From positions 124,001-188,000 of the forward strand of contig NZ_FOIJ01000003.1 in the NCBI RefSeq assembly GCF_900111745.1: a stretch of DNA of 64,000 nucleotides, written 5' to 3'. This DNA comes from Stigmatella erecta. Lineage in GTDB: Bacteria; Myxococcota; Myxococcia; Myxococcales; Myxococcaceae. The number at the start of each line of letters is the position of its first letter. Position 1 is the stretch's first letter. Of this stretch, positions 33,518 through 42,234 are shown one piece after another. The position numbers and the translations under genes are program-made. The notes beneath the pieces are model-generated. The model made no database searches, was not told where the DNA came from, and saw only the letters and a list, made by a program, of their open reading frames with translations.

Positions 33518-35191
33518 TCAGTTCCCCGTGCGGTTGGCGCAGTCCGGCACGCCCAGCCGCATGACCGACCCCTCTTTCTCGAACCCGAAAGCGGAGAGCG
33601 CGGCGTTTCCGGCCGTCACGTAGAGGTGGCCATCCGCCACGGCCGGGCTGCCGATCGCACGGCCGGGAAAGGTGAGCCGCTTGAGCACGGCCCCGCTGTC
33701 CGTGTCGACGGCGTACAGGCCCCACTGACGCGCGTCCGTGAGCGGCACGGCCTCTTCGACCGGTGACTGGAAATAGACGAGCCCGTTGGCCACGGCGAGC
33801 CCGGCCACGAGCGGCGACCCCGGGATGCTGACGCTCCAACGCACCTGCGATCCGTCCGGAGAGAGCGCGAGCACGCGCCCTTCGAATCCCTGGTAGGCGC
33901 ACAGGCCTTGGTTGCACGTCGAGAACCCATCCGTCGCGCCGAGGCCGTGCTGGTAAACGTACCCGTCCGCCACCGCGCCGCCGGTCTGGAAGCCGCCCAG
34001 ATCGTTGCGAGGAGGCAATTGCAAGGTGGTGCGGACCACCTCACCCGTCTGCGCGTCGACGACGTGGTAACGGCCGTCCTTCTGCCCGGCACCCACGACC
34101 TTTTGGCCGCCCGGCAGCCGGTAGATCTTGGGCGCGTCGCCCATGTCCATGTCCACCAGCTGGCCGGTGTCGGGGTTCGGGTTGGGAACGCCCACGGCCC
34201 AGATGTCGTTCTGGGTGAACTGGCGCACCCACTTCGGCTGGCCTGTCTGGAAATCGAGCGCGATGATGGCATCACTGCCCGGCGTGGAAAGCCCTTCGGC
34301 CGTGGGCGACAGGTTCTGGCCGGTGCTGACGTAAACGATGCCGGTTTCAGGGTCGTAGACAGGCTGCGACCAGATGTCTCCTCCCGCAGGCCCCAGAACG
34401 AAGGGGGCGGCAGACGCGGGCAACGTCTGCGCCGCTTCAACGACATTGTAGCGCCAGCGCTCCTGCCCCGTGGCGAGCTCCAACGCCACGAGCGCCCCCT
34501 GGTGTGAGCAGCACTTCACGGGCAGCCCCCCCGAATTCAGGACGAACGCATAGTTCTCCAGCGAGGACATGCCGACAAGCACCGTGTCTCCAATCACGGA
34601 GATGGAGTTGCCCGAGACACCTCCCAGCGGATTCGGATTGAGCCCACGCCGGGTCCACACCTCCGCTCCCGTCTTCCGGTCCCGCGCATAGATGCGGCCG
34701 TTGGCGTCTCCGGCCACCACGTAGGGCCGTGTGTCCGAAAGCGCCGCGGCTCCAATGAAGGGCGACGCGGTGGGTGGGCCGAGCTCCTCGGGAAAGAGCG
34801 CCCCGAGTTCGGCTGTCGGAGGGTCGGCCTCGAACGACCAGCGCAGCCCTCCCGTGCTGTCGATGGCGAAGAAGGTCCCCGCGAAGTCACCGACATACGT
34901 GGAGCCCTCCGCGTCGACGACGGCCGTGGCGTGAATGGGCCTCACCGGCTTCCCAGCGCGGGCCGTGTCGAACACCCACTCGACCTCCAGCCGGGAGATG
35001 GTCTCACGGCTCAGGCGCTGCTCCCACGGATTGTGCCCGCTGGCCCCCTGATCGAAACCCGCCATCGGCCAGCCGTGCCGCCCCTGGACGGCGGCGGCGG
35101 GAGCCTCGCACTTCTGCTTGTCACTGGAGCAAGCCTGGCAGCCCAGGAGACACATCATGGCCACGAGGCAGTTCCATCGGTGATGCGTCAT
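33518..35191 (-). CDS. PQQ-like beta-propeller lipoprotein (polyvinyl-alcohol-dehydrogenase-like)
   Basis: 557 residues; ATG follows GAGGGAG. The signal peptide ends at LLGCQACSS, so a cysteine there is probably lipidated. About seven PQQ-type repeats follow, for example GSTYVGDFAGTFFAIDSTGG, GALVALELATGQERWRY, YVSTGQNLSP, GRYHVVDAQTGEVVRTT and GLYAVDTDSGAVLKRLT. N-terminal WPMAGFDQGASGHNPWE resembles PVA dehydrogenases. No haem CxxCH is present. It may oxidise an alcohol with PQQ or only bind a ligand. It is the first gene of a possible pair with the SDR. Confidence 0.78.
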   Translation of the reverse strand: MTHHRWNCLVAMMCLLGCQACSSDKQKCEAPAAAVQGRHGWPMAGFDQGASGHNPWEQRLSRETISRLEVEWVFDTARAGKPVRPIHATAVVDAEGSTYVGDFAGTFFAIDSTGGLRWSFEADPPTAELGALFPEELGPPTASPFIGAAALSDTRPYVVAGDANGRIYARDRKTGAEVWTRRGLNPNPLGGVSGNSISVIGDTVLVGMSSLENYAFVLNSGGLPVKCCSHQGALVALELATGQERWRYNVVEAAQTLPASAAPFVLGPAGGDIWSQPVYDPETGIVYVSTGQNLSPTAEGLSTPGSDAIIALDFQTGQPKWVRQFTQNDIWAVGVPNPNPDTGQLVDMDMGDAPKIYRLPGGQKVVGAGQKDGRYHVVDAQTGEVVRTTLQLPPRNDLGGFQTGGAVADGYVYQHGLGATDGFSTCNQGLCAYQGFEGRVLALSPDGSQVRWSVSIPGSPLVAGLAVANGLVYFQSPVEEAVPLTDARQWGLYAVDTDSGAVLKRLTFPGRAIGSPAVADGHLYVTAGNAALSAFGFEKEGSVMRLGVPDCANRTGN

Positions 35192-35292
35192 ATGACTCCC
35201 TCGATTAAAGTGTCACCGAGAAGGGCGGTTAGCCTCACGAACGTGTTGCGCCAGACTTAACCGGTGCGGCAGGACACTGTGGCGCGCGGCCC

Positions 35293-35309
35293 CTGCCACC
35301 GGTAGTGGC
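35293..35309 (-). terminator. Hairpin downstream of the AvrD-like operon
   Basis: TGCCAC/GTGGCA arms with a 5-base loop lie 83 bases past the kinase-like gene's stop and upstream of the PQQ-propeller gene. No T tract; a weak call. Confidence 0.3.
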
Positions 35310-35391
35310 AACCTTTGCCGGTGCTCGGGGGGCGACACCACCATGGGACTGCGGTACCAAGCAGCGCCTGGGGCTCCCGGTGCGAGCGGCC

Positions 35392-36210
35392 CTACCTCCC
35401 CCTGGCGTGACTTTCTTCCAAGGGGCGCGCCCCCGCTCTCCTCTGCCACAGGCGCCGGTGCCGGTGCGGCATCTGGCGGCGGAGCGCGGCGGCCTGCGCG
35501 TCGCTTTCGATGGCTTGGTGAAGGGCCGCCACGCGCGCCTTTCCTTCAGCGACCGCTTGCTCCAGGGGCATGACCTCCTTGAGGCCGTAGATCTCCGCGA
35601 TCCGGGTCAGGCGCTGCTCGATGGTTCCGGACACGACGTGGTACTTGATGCCCAGCTCGTCGAGGTTCTGAAGCAGCAACCGGTCCGAGAGCGCCCGGAA
35701 CTCCTCGGAAACGGGCCGGTGTCCGTCCTTCACCAGCGGGAACTCGACGGGAAGGTGGATGAACTCTTGATATGTCTTCTTGGCGTGGCGCTTCACCACC
35801 GCCCCGAAGGCCTCGTTGATGTCGTTGATGACCTTCTTGTAGGGAGCCACCATCACCGAGCGGAGGGCCCGCCGGACGGGGGAGTCGTTCGGGTTGATTC
35901 CGACGGACATCCGCGCTTTTCCATACACCCACTCGTGCACGGAAGAGCCGTCCGAGATGAAGCTGCCCTCCATGGCGCTCTCGCGCACGGCGCGCTCCGT
36001 GAAGCGAATGAGGCCAAGCTGAAAGAGCTCCGAGGGGGAGCAGTCCTCCAGCGCCTTGCCCGGAAAGACCTCCGGGAGAATTTCGCGCATCGTCTGCGCA
36101 TGGGTTCGCGGGATGCCAACCCAGAGGGACAGCGCCTCGGTCGTCGTGGTCTTACCGGTGGAATAGGTTCCGGACACGGCAAGCTTGAGAATGCGGTTCT
36201 GGCAGGTCAT
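35392..36210 (-). CDS. P-loop ATPase/kinase (AAA_28, NadR-kinase-like) of the AvrD-like operon
   Basis: 272 residues. Walker A is LAVSGTYSTGKTTTTEAL (G-x4-GKT). The following helix, ISDGSSVHEWVYGKAR and the basic C-terminal part resemble the small kinase-like P-loop proteins grouped with NadR and AAA_28. It could phosphorylate a small molecule or act as a switch. It starts 15 bases after the AvrD-like stop, so it is in the same transcript and probably the same pathway. The last 40 residues are very Arg/His-rich (RRQMPHRHRRLWQRRAGARP) and may be poorly structured. Confidence 0.72.
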   Translation of the reverse strand: MTCQNRILKLAVSGTYSTGKTTTTEALSLWVGIPRTHAQTMREILPEVFPGKALEDCSPSELFQLGLIRFTERAVRESAMEGSFISDGSSVHEWVYGKARMSVGINPNDSPVRRALRSVMVAPYKKVINDINEAFGAVVKRHAKKTYQEFIHLPVEFPLVKDGHRPVSEEFRALSDRLLLQNLDELGIKYHVVSGTIEQRLTRIAEIYGLKEVMPLEQAVAEGKARVAALHQAIESDAQAAALRRQMPHRHRRLWQRRAGARPLEESHARGR

Positions 36211-36225
36211 GGAGCAGGGCCTTGG

Positions 36226-37248
36226 TTACTGGGAGTCCGAGGGGAGTTGGTGCGCGAGGCTGTACTCGCCGTAGTGGCCTGGCAGAACCACGATGAAGCT
36301 CGAGGAGCGCCAGAGGGTGTCCTTGATGGGCAACAGGCTCGTCTTGTTGCACCAGGTTTCCACCCGCATCGAGCGGCTGGGCGTGACCGGCAGCGGACTG
36401 GAGATCACGATCTTGCGCATCCAGAGGTTGTTGCTCGCCTCACGGGAGATGCCGTCGTAGTGGTACATCAACGCCTGAGAGAGCTGGGCCACGCTGATGA
36501 TACCGTTCAGCGCCGACACGAACGGAACGTACGCGGCGCCCATCCCTTCCAGGTTTTGCAGCTGGGAAGGGTTCTCCAGGCCGAGCCGCGAGCGGGCGCT
36601 GTTCGCCACGGGATCCAGCTCGACGTCCTGCATCAGCACGCTGGTCTCGGTATAGGCAGACCCGTAGTAGCGCTGGCTGGGTGGGCCGAGCAGATCCGTG
36701 GCGTTCTCGTACTGCACGGTCACGCCGTCCTTGGCGTCGATGAGGGGGTGGTCAATGACAAACTCCACGCCCATCGACCCGATGCGTCCCGTGAAGGAGG
36801 ATAGGTAGCCGCAGAGCGAGTCTTCCGAGCGCTCGGTCTTGAGCAAGGTACAGAGGGCGGGTACGGCCTCGAGCTCGAGCGTGGGAACATTGCCCGCCTT
36901 GAGAACGCACCGCCGGATCCACATTTGGCGGGACGCGCGCGCCCCGATGCCGTACGCCTCACGGAGGTACATTTCACAGAGCTGACTGCCGACCATGAAC
37001 GCGTCGATGCTGCTGAGGTGCGGCTGGAGGGCACGGTTCTTTTTCGACCACGTGGGGGGGTAAACGATGTGAGTGCTGGCGTGGACCGTCTTCGCTCGCG
37101 CGTCGATTCGCACGTCCAGAATGTTCTGCCGGACCTGCCGGAAGCCCGCGCCGAAGAACCGGCCCCGTGAATCCCCCAGCACCTCATCAATCGATGCATA
37201 GCGAGGGACTTCCTTTTTGAGAGCTTCTGAAGCAGCGACGTGTGCCAT
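36226..37248 (-). CDS. AvrD-family protein (syringolide-type signal biosynthesis)
   Basis: 340 residues from ATG with GGAG nine bases before; a TTG 15 bases upstream was rejected. Segments match my recollection of the AvrD family: YASIDEVLGDSRGRFFGAGF, VYPPTWSKK, LQPHLSSIDAFMVGSQLCE, RQMWIRRCVLKAG, and the ending FIVVLPGHYGEYSLAHQLP. AvrD of Pseudomonas syringae directs synthesis of syringolides, acyl glycosides made from a beta-ketoacyl chain and a pentulose; the fold is thought to be hotdog-like. Here it lies between a small helical protein and a P-loop kinase-like protein. A secreted lipid-like signal is my inference. Base composition is lower in GC than the housekeeping genes. Confidence 0.62.
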   Translation of the reverse strand: MAHVAASEALKKEVPRYASIDEVLGDSRGRFFGAGFRQVRQNILDVRIDARAKTVHASTHIVYPPTWSKKNRALQPHLSSIDAFMVGSQLCEMYLREAYGIGARASRQMWIRRCVLKAGNVPTLELEAVPALCTLLKTERSEDSLCGYLSSFTGRIGSMGVEFVIDHPLIDAKDGVTVQYENATDLLGPPSQRYYGSAYTETSVLMQDVELDPVANSARSRLGLENPSQLQNLEGMGAAYVPFVSALNGIISVAQLSQALMYHYDGISREASNNLWMRKIVISSPLPVTPSRSMRVETWCNKTSLLPIKDTLWRSSSFIVVLPGHYGEYSLAHQLPSDSQ

Positions 37249-37309
37249 GGGGTGTGTCTCCAATGAACGGGATGCTCAGGTGGTGTCTGTAAGGGGTGGT
37301 GATAGGGCA

Positions 37310-37510
37310 CTACGCAGCCTGACGTTCCCTCGCCGCGCTCCGCATGGACGCGGTGAGCAGCTCGAGCAGCTCGGACGCCAGATCGATGATCTGGCACGTC
37401 GAGTACCCGTGAGAGGTGAGCTCCCGGAAAAGGGAGTTCGCGAGGATGCGAGTGCTGCGGGTCCGGCCATCCGCAGACCGGGGATAAAGCGTCGTGATGT
37501 GAGGCGGCAT
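37310..37510 (-). CDS. Small helical protein, first gene of the AvrD-like operon
   Basis: 66 residues from ATG preceded by GGGGG. No signal peptide. It is almost all helix, with RSTRILANSLFRELTSHGYS followed by CQIIDLASELLELLTASMR, two amphipathic helices. The pattern of an Arg-rich helix, GY, and an Ile/Leu helix recalls small conserved partner proteins in natural-product clusters, but I cannot name a family. It lies 61 bases upstream of the AvrD-like start on the same strand and could be a regulator or carrier. A non-coding alternative cannot be excluded because the overlapping frame is also open. Confidence 0.55.
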   Translation of the reverse strand: MPPHITTLYPRSADGRTRSTRILANSLFRELTSHGYSTCQIIDLASELLELLTASMRSAARERQAA

Positions 37511-37660
37511 GGGTCCCCCGTCAGCGTTTGAGGGGTAGAGCCTCCGATGCGCTTTCGTGACGGGAGGTCTCCGGTAACGGCGCGGGAGCCGCTCTCAGCC
37601 CAGGCAAGGGCTCAGGGGCTCGCCGTCTGTGCTCCGTGAGTGGAGAGGGACTTCCAAGGG

Positions 37661-37955
37661 CGCCAGCCGCCCAAGGGGCTGTTGCACCACTCGGACCAAG
37701 GCAGCCAGTACGCAAGCTCCGACTACCAGTAGGCTCTGGCCGATCGGGGCATCGCCCGCAGTATGTCCAGGAAGGGCAACAGTTGGGACAATACTGTGGT
37801 GGGGAGCTTCTTCAGCAGCCTGAAGCAGTAACTCGTCTACCGGACCCACGTCTCCACGCGTCAGCAGGCCCGCTCAGCCCTCTTCGAGTACATCAAGGTC
37901 CCCTACAACCGGCAGCGGCGGCAGTCTACACTCCCGTTACCTCGACCCCAGCGAG
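37661..37955 (+). pseudogene. Decayed C-terminal part of an IS3-family transposase
   Basis: Read in one frame from 37661 the DNA encodes RQPPKGLLHHSDQGSQYASS, stop (TAG 37730-37732), LADRGIARSMSRKGNSWDN, SFFSSLKQ, stop (TAA 37829-37831), LVYRTHVSTRQQARSALFEY, IKVPYNRQRRQSTL. This is the familiar second half of IS3 OrfB, with the second Asp of the DDE triad (HHSD) and the Glu (FEY). Two in-frame stops, no N-terminal half and no inverted repeats show it is dead. Nothing else is seen in 37511-37660 or 38094-38218. Confidence 0.85.
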
Positions 37956-38093
37956 ACGCTCGCCGGCGCGCACCGGCACCAGAACCGCGCCCTTCTTGGC
38001 GGACTTCGGACGGCAGGCCCCCGCGAGGCGTCCCTTTCGCCACTCGGAGAGCGTCGGCGCGGACACGCCCAGTTTCTGCGCCGCGCCTGTCAC
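37926..38093 (-). pseudogene. Helix-turn-helix ORF remnant, possibly an IS66-type accessory gene
   Basis: 55 residues from GTG: VTGAAQKLGVSAPTLSEWRK is a clean HTH of the transposase/IS accessory type, and KKGAVLVPVRAGERLAGVEV resembles the VPVRVV-x-L-x-V end of IS66 TnpA proteins. The frame continues upstream as GGGGT without a start, so the 5' end is missing. It overlaps the antisense of the IS3 remnant's 3' end, pointing to nested insertions. Confidence 0.4.
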
Positions 38094-38218
38094 CGTCCCT
38101 CCTCCGCCAAGGTGTGCTCAGCGCAGCGCACCATAGAAGGCACGCAGCGTCTCAAAGATTGGATGGATTCCGTAGGGGACTCCCCCCCTTTCCAGCAGCC
38201 TGCTAAACTTCCCATCTA

Positions 38219-41200
38219 ATGCAGCCCACACCACCAATTTTTACTCCCCCAGCCCCTGGTACAGTCGTTGCTAACCGCTTCACGCTCCAGCGGCTCGCGG
38301 GCCGTGGCGGAATGGGCTCCGTCTACCAAGCTCGGGATGCCCAGACGGGCCGCACCGTGGCGCTCAAGCTGCTTCACAGCCCGGCAAACTCGGAAGTGGC
38401 CTTCCGCTTTTCCCGGGAAGCCCAACTCCTCTCTTCTTTATGCCATCCTGGCATCGTCGCCTATGTCGCTAATGGCGTCACCGAGGAGCAATATCCATTC
38501 CTCGCAATGGAATGGCTGGAGGGAGAGGATCTGGCTCAGCGCTTGGCCCGTCAGCCCTTGAGTCTTTCTGAGTCCTTGAGATTGCTCAGGCGCATCTCCG
38601 ATGCGCTCGGCACCGCCCACGCCCGAGGTATCATTCATCGAGATCTCAAGCCCTCCAATCTCTTCCTGAGAGGATCGCGGCCCGAAGATGCCGTGCTCCT
38701 CGACTTCGGCTTGGCCCGCCTTAGCACCGCCGCTCAGTCGTTCACCGGCAGTGCCATTGTCCTAGGCACTCCAGGCTACATGGCGCCCGAACAGGCCTCC
38801 AGCCAACACCTCATCACTCCCAGTGCCGACATTTTCTCCTTGGGATGTGTGCTCTATGAGTGCCTCACGGGCCAAGCTCCTTTTCGAGCCCCCCACGTGG
38901 CAGCGGTGTTGGCCAAGATCCTTTTCTCGGAGCCTCTCCCTCTGCGCGCGCACCGCCCCGAGCTGTCCCCTGCATTCCAGCAATTGATGGACCGGATGCT
39001 GGCCAAGGATCCCGGGCAGCGGCTTTCAGATTCCCGGCAGATCTTGTCAGCGCTCTCGGAACTTGAGGCCTCCTCTGAGCCAAGCGCTTCGATTTCCCCA
39101 TTGCTCGCATACGGTGTCACGACCGCCGAGCAGTATGTCGTCAGCATTCTGCTCGCCACGTCTGCCACGGGACGTGGGGAAGCGCTTACTCTAAGCTTGA
39201 ATGAACTGACTCAGGCCCGGTTACGGCTGGCCCCCCTCGTACACGAACTCCAAGGCCACGGCGCTCGCACCGCGCTTCTTGCCGATGGCTCGCTGTTGGC
39301 CACCTTCATGCTTGAGCGGGGCACCGCCACCGATCAAGCCGCACTTGCTTCGCACTGCGCATTGTCCGTCAAGGAGCGCTGGCCCGACAGCCTCGTCGTG
39401 ATCACCACCGGCCTGAGCCTGAGTGGGCGTCCCCTCGCATCGAGTGACGTGGTGGACAGAGCTGGCGAATTCCTCCACCGGTTGGAGGCGCAACACCTCA
39501 CCACCTCGGCGTACGCCATGCTAGACGACACCACGGCAGGGCTCCTGGGACCCCGCTTCCAACTCGACAAGGCCCTCACGGGCAGCTTTCTGCTGCGAGG
39601 CGAACATCTCAGCTTGGATGAGTCCCGCCCCCTTCTTGGCCGTCCAACGCCCTGCGTAGGGCGAGAGCAAGAATTGGCTCTGATGGAGATGGCTTTCAAC
39701 ACATGCGTGGAGGACAGCTGCTCCCGGGCCCTCCTGGTCACGGCCCCCGCAGGAACGGGTAAATCCCGGTTGCGCCACGAATTCCTCCGCCGCCTGGAGC
39801 GACGCGGCCAGCCCATGCAGGTGTTACTTGGACGAGGAGATCCCATGCACATGGACTCCGCCTATGGCCTGATCGGCCAAGCCCTCCGCCGTCTATGTGG
39901 TGTAGTGGATGGAGAGCCATTGGAAGTCCGCCGTGAAACTTTGATCTCCCGAATCACCCAGCATCTTCCCGCTGAGCTGACGAAGGACACTACGGAATTT
40001 CTGGGCGAGCTGTGTGGCATTTCCTTTCCCACCGAAAACAGTCCCAAATTGCGCGCGGCTCGGGAAGACCCACAGCTCATGAGCACCCTGGTTACGCGAG
40101 CCATGATCTCCTTTCTCAAGGCCGAGACCTCCCAATCGGCGGTGCTGTTGATGCTAGAGGATCTCCACTGGAGCGATGCATCCACTGTCAAGCTGGTAGA
40201 CACCATCCTTCGCGAACTGTCCGAGAGCCCATTGTTGGTCCTGGCCCTGGCAAGACCCGAGGTCAAGGAGCTCTTTCCCTCCCTGTGGGCTCGCTGCCTG
40301 CAAGAGGTTCCACTACGGGGCCTGAGCCAGAAAGCCAGCATTCGCTTGATTCACGAGGTACTCGGCGGCCAAGTCTCTCCTGATGCGGTCACCCGTCTGG
40401 TAGAGCAGGCCGCAGGCAACGCACTTTTTCTAGAAGAACTCATCCGCAGCGTAGCGGAAGGCCATGGAGAGGAGACACCTAGCACGGTCTTGGCCATGCT
40501 TCAGTCCCGCCTCCAACGTCTGGCTCCAGATCACCGGCGGGCTCTCCTGGCAGCAAGCATCTTTGGAAGGACTTTCTGGGCCGGAGGACTAAAAGCCCTT
40601 CTGGAAGCGGACGCTTGTGCCGATACGCTGGAGCGCAGTCTGCGCCAACTGTCGGAGCTGGAGATGGTTCAGATCCAACCTGACAGCCGCTTCCCCCAAG
40701 AGGTGGAATACCGTTTCCGCCATGCCTTGGTGCGCGATGCCGCCTACAGCCTCGTGCTCGATGAAAACAAGCCCATGGGGCACCGCTTGGCTGGCGCTTG
40801 GCTGGAACAGACTGGTGGCTCAGACCCGATGGTACTTGCAGAGCACTACCAGTTCGGCAGACAGCAAGAAAAGGCCGCGTACTTCTTCACCCGCGCCGGA
40901 GAGCGCCTCTTCGAGCGGCAGGATCTTCAAGGCGCACGGCGCTGCCTGAAAGCAGCACTCGCCTGTGAACCGCAAGGACGATTACTCACCGAACTGCGTG
41001 CCTTGGAGGCGGCCATCGCATTCTGGATGGAGGACTTCGCGCTCTCGTATGAGCTAGGCATTACAGTCCTGCCCGAGCTACCTGCGGGAAGCGCTCCATG
41101 GGCCCGAGTCATGGGAGGACTGCTTCTCACAGGCGCACAGATCGGCCGTCATGAAAATGTGGCGGCGCTGGGTGCTCATCTCCTCAAGGCCACACCCGAT

Positions 41201-42172
41201 GCCGACGCAATGACGCTCTACATCGAGGCAGCCTGCTTCCTGGCCGGAGTCGGTGCTTGGTGTGGCCAGCGGCGCGAGGCCCTTACTGTCCTGGAGCGTA
41301 TTGAAACGATCGGCACGGGCATCCTGGAACGAGATGGCAGTGCCCGTGGCTGGACGTACTGTACGCGGGGATTCTTCGAGCACTTCCTGGATGCCCGCCC
41401 GTGGCGAAGCCATACATTGGCAGAAGAAGGCACCCTTGCGTTCTGCGAGGTGGGCTCGGCGCGCAATCAGACAGCCACCCGGACCTTGCTAGGTCTAACA
41501 CGCGTGGCACTGGGGGATGTGGAAGGAGCCATCAGCGTCATGCGAGAGGGCTTGAAGGGCGCCGAGCGCGCGGGGCATGTCTACGCCATCACCTATACCC
41601 AGATGCATCTGGCCCTAGTGCTATCGGGCAGTTCCAACCTTGGACACCAAGAGGAAGCGCGCCACTTGTCCCTGCTCATGCTGGAAAAGGAGAAGGTCAA
41701 TCTTCTTCACCTGGGGCTTGCGCACCTCTCTCTCGCTCGGGTGGCAACCCACCAAGAGCAGCTCAAGGAAGCCGAGGCCCAGGCACGCCAAGCCTGCGAG
41801 CGATTGGTCAGCGTCCTCTCTTACCAACTCATTGCGCGCACAGCCTTGTGCACAGCGCTGAGAGCCCAAGGCCGCCTTTTGGAAGCACGGGAGGAAGCGG
41901 AACGCGGCATTCAAATTTTGAACCGCATGGGGGGCGCTGGCGCAGGTTCCGTAGGGGCATGGATGGAACTCGCCGAGACTTGCCTCACCCTAAGAGACGA
42001 GGATGCGGCCAACCACGCGCTGCGCCAAGCCTGGAAGTGTCTAGAATTGCGTGCTCAGGAAATTCCAGAAGGGACCGTGCGCGTGCGTTTCCTGCGCGAG
42101 GTCCCCGAGAACGCCCGTTGCCAAGAACTGGTCCGGCAACGCTTTGGCTCCAGCTGGCCGCTCGTCGCTTAG
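38219..42172 (+). CDS. Ser/Thr protein kinase with AAA ATPase and TPR-like domains (PknK-like)
   Basis: 1317 residues. Kinase domain about 20-285: glycine loop LAGRGGMGSVYQA, Lys50 in VALKLL, catalytic HRDLKPSNLF (Asp142), LDFGLARLS (Asp162), LGTPGYMAPEQAS. A degenerate nucleotide-cyclase-like segment about 305-470 follows, then an AAA ATPase with Walker A APAGTGKSRLRHEFL (Lys515) and VLLMLEDLHWSDAS as Walker B. The last 500 residues are TPR-like helices. This kinase-ATPase-TPR layout is common in myxobacteria. No ribosome site precedes the ATG. GC and codon use (many third-position A/T, for example CTT and GAA) differ from the window's core genes, suggesting transfer or relaxed selection. 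Confidence 0.9.
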   Translation: MQPTPPIFTPPAPGTVVANRFTLQRLAGRGGMGSVYQARDAQTGRTVALKLLHSPANSEVAFRFSREAQLLSSLCHPGIVAYVANGVTEEQYPFLAMEWLEGEDLAQRLARQPLSLSESLRLLRRISDALGTAHARGIIHRDLKPSNLFLRGSRPEDAVLLDFGLARLSTAAQSFTGSAIVLGTPGYMAPEQASSQHLITPSADIFSLGCVLYECLTGQAPFRAPHVAAVLAKILFSEPLPLRAHRPELSPAFQQLMDRMLAKDPGQRLSDSRQILSALSELEASSEPSASISPLLAYGVTTAEQYVVSILLATSATGRGEALTLSLNELTQARLRLAPLVHELQGHGARTALLADGSLLATFMLERGTATDQAALASHCALSVKERWPDSLVVITTGLSLSGRPLASSDVVDRAGEFLHRLEAQHLTTSAYAMLDDTTAGLLGPRFQLDKALTGSFLLRGEHLSLDESRPLLGRPTPCVGREQELALMEMAFNTCVEDSCSRALLVTAPAGTGKSRLRHEFLRRLERRGQPMQVLLGRGDPMHMDSAYGLIGQALRRLCGVVDGEPLEVRRETLISRITQHLPAELTKDTTEFLGELCGISFPTENSPKLRAAREDPQLMSTLVTRAMISFLKAETSQSAVLLMLEDLHWSDASTVKLVDTILRELSESPLLVLALARPEVKELFPSLWARCLQEVPLRGLSQKASIRLIHEVLGGQVSPDAVTRLVEQAAGNALFLEELIRSVAEGHGEETPSTVLAMLQSRLQRLAPDHRRALLAASIFGRTFWAGGLKALLEADACADTLERSLRQLSELEMVQIQPDSRFPQEVEYRFRHALVRDAAYSLVLDENKPMGHRLAGAWLEQTGGSDPMVLAEHYQFGRQQEKAAYFFTRAGERLFERQDLQGARRCLKAALACEPQGRLLTELRALEAAIAFWMEDFALSYELGITVLPELPAGSAPWARVMGGLLLTGAQIGRHENVAALGAHLLKATPDADAMTLYIEAACFLAGVGAWCGQRREALTVLERIETIGTGILERDGSARGWTYCTRGFFEHFLDARPWRSHTLAEEGTLAFCEVGSARNQTATRTLLGLTRVALGDVEGAISVMREGLKGAERAGHVYAITYTQMHLALVLSGSSNLGHQEEARHLSLLMLEKEKVNLLHLGLAHLSLARVATHQEQLKEAEAQARQACERLVSVLSYQLIARTALCTALRAQGRLLEAREEAERGIQILNRMGGAGAGSVGAWMELAETCLTLRDEDAANHALRQAWKCLELRAQEIPEGTVRVRFLREVPENARCQELVRQRFGSSWPLVA

Positions 42173-42234
42173 GCTACTCCAGAAAGGCTGCCCGCCATTG
42201 AGCTGGGCAAACGCGGCTCTACTTCTTTGCCTCG

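Noticed and set aside
37636..38136. 166-codon plus-strand frame across the IS relic
   Set aside because: It is in a different frame from the recognisable transposase residues, so it is chance openness in relic DNA.
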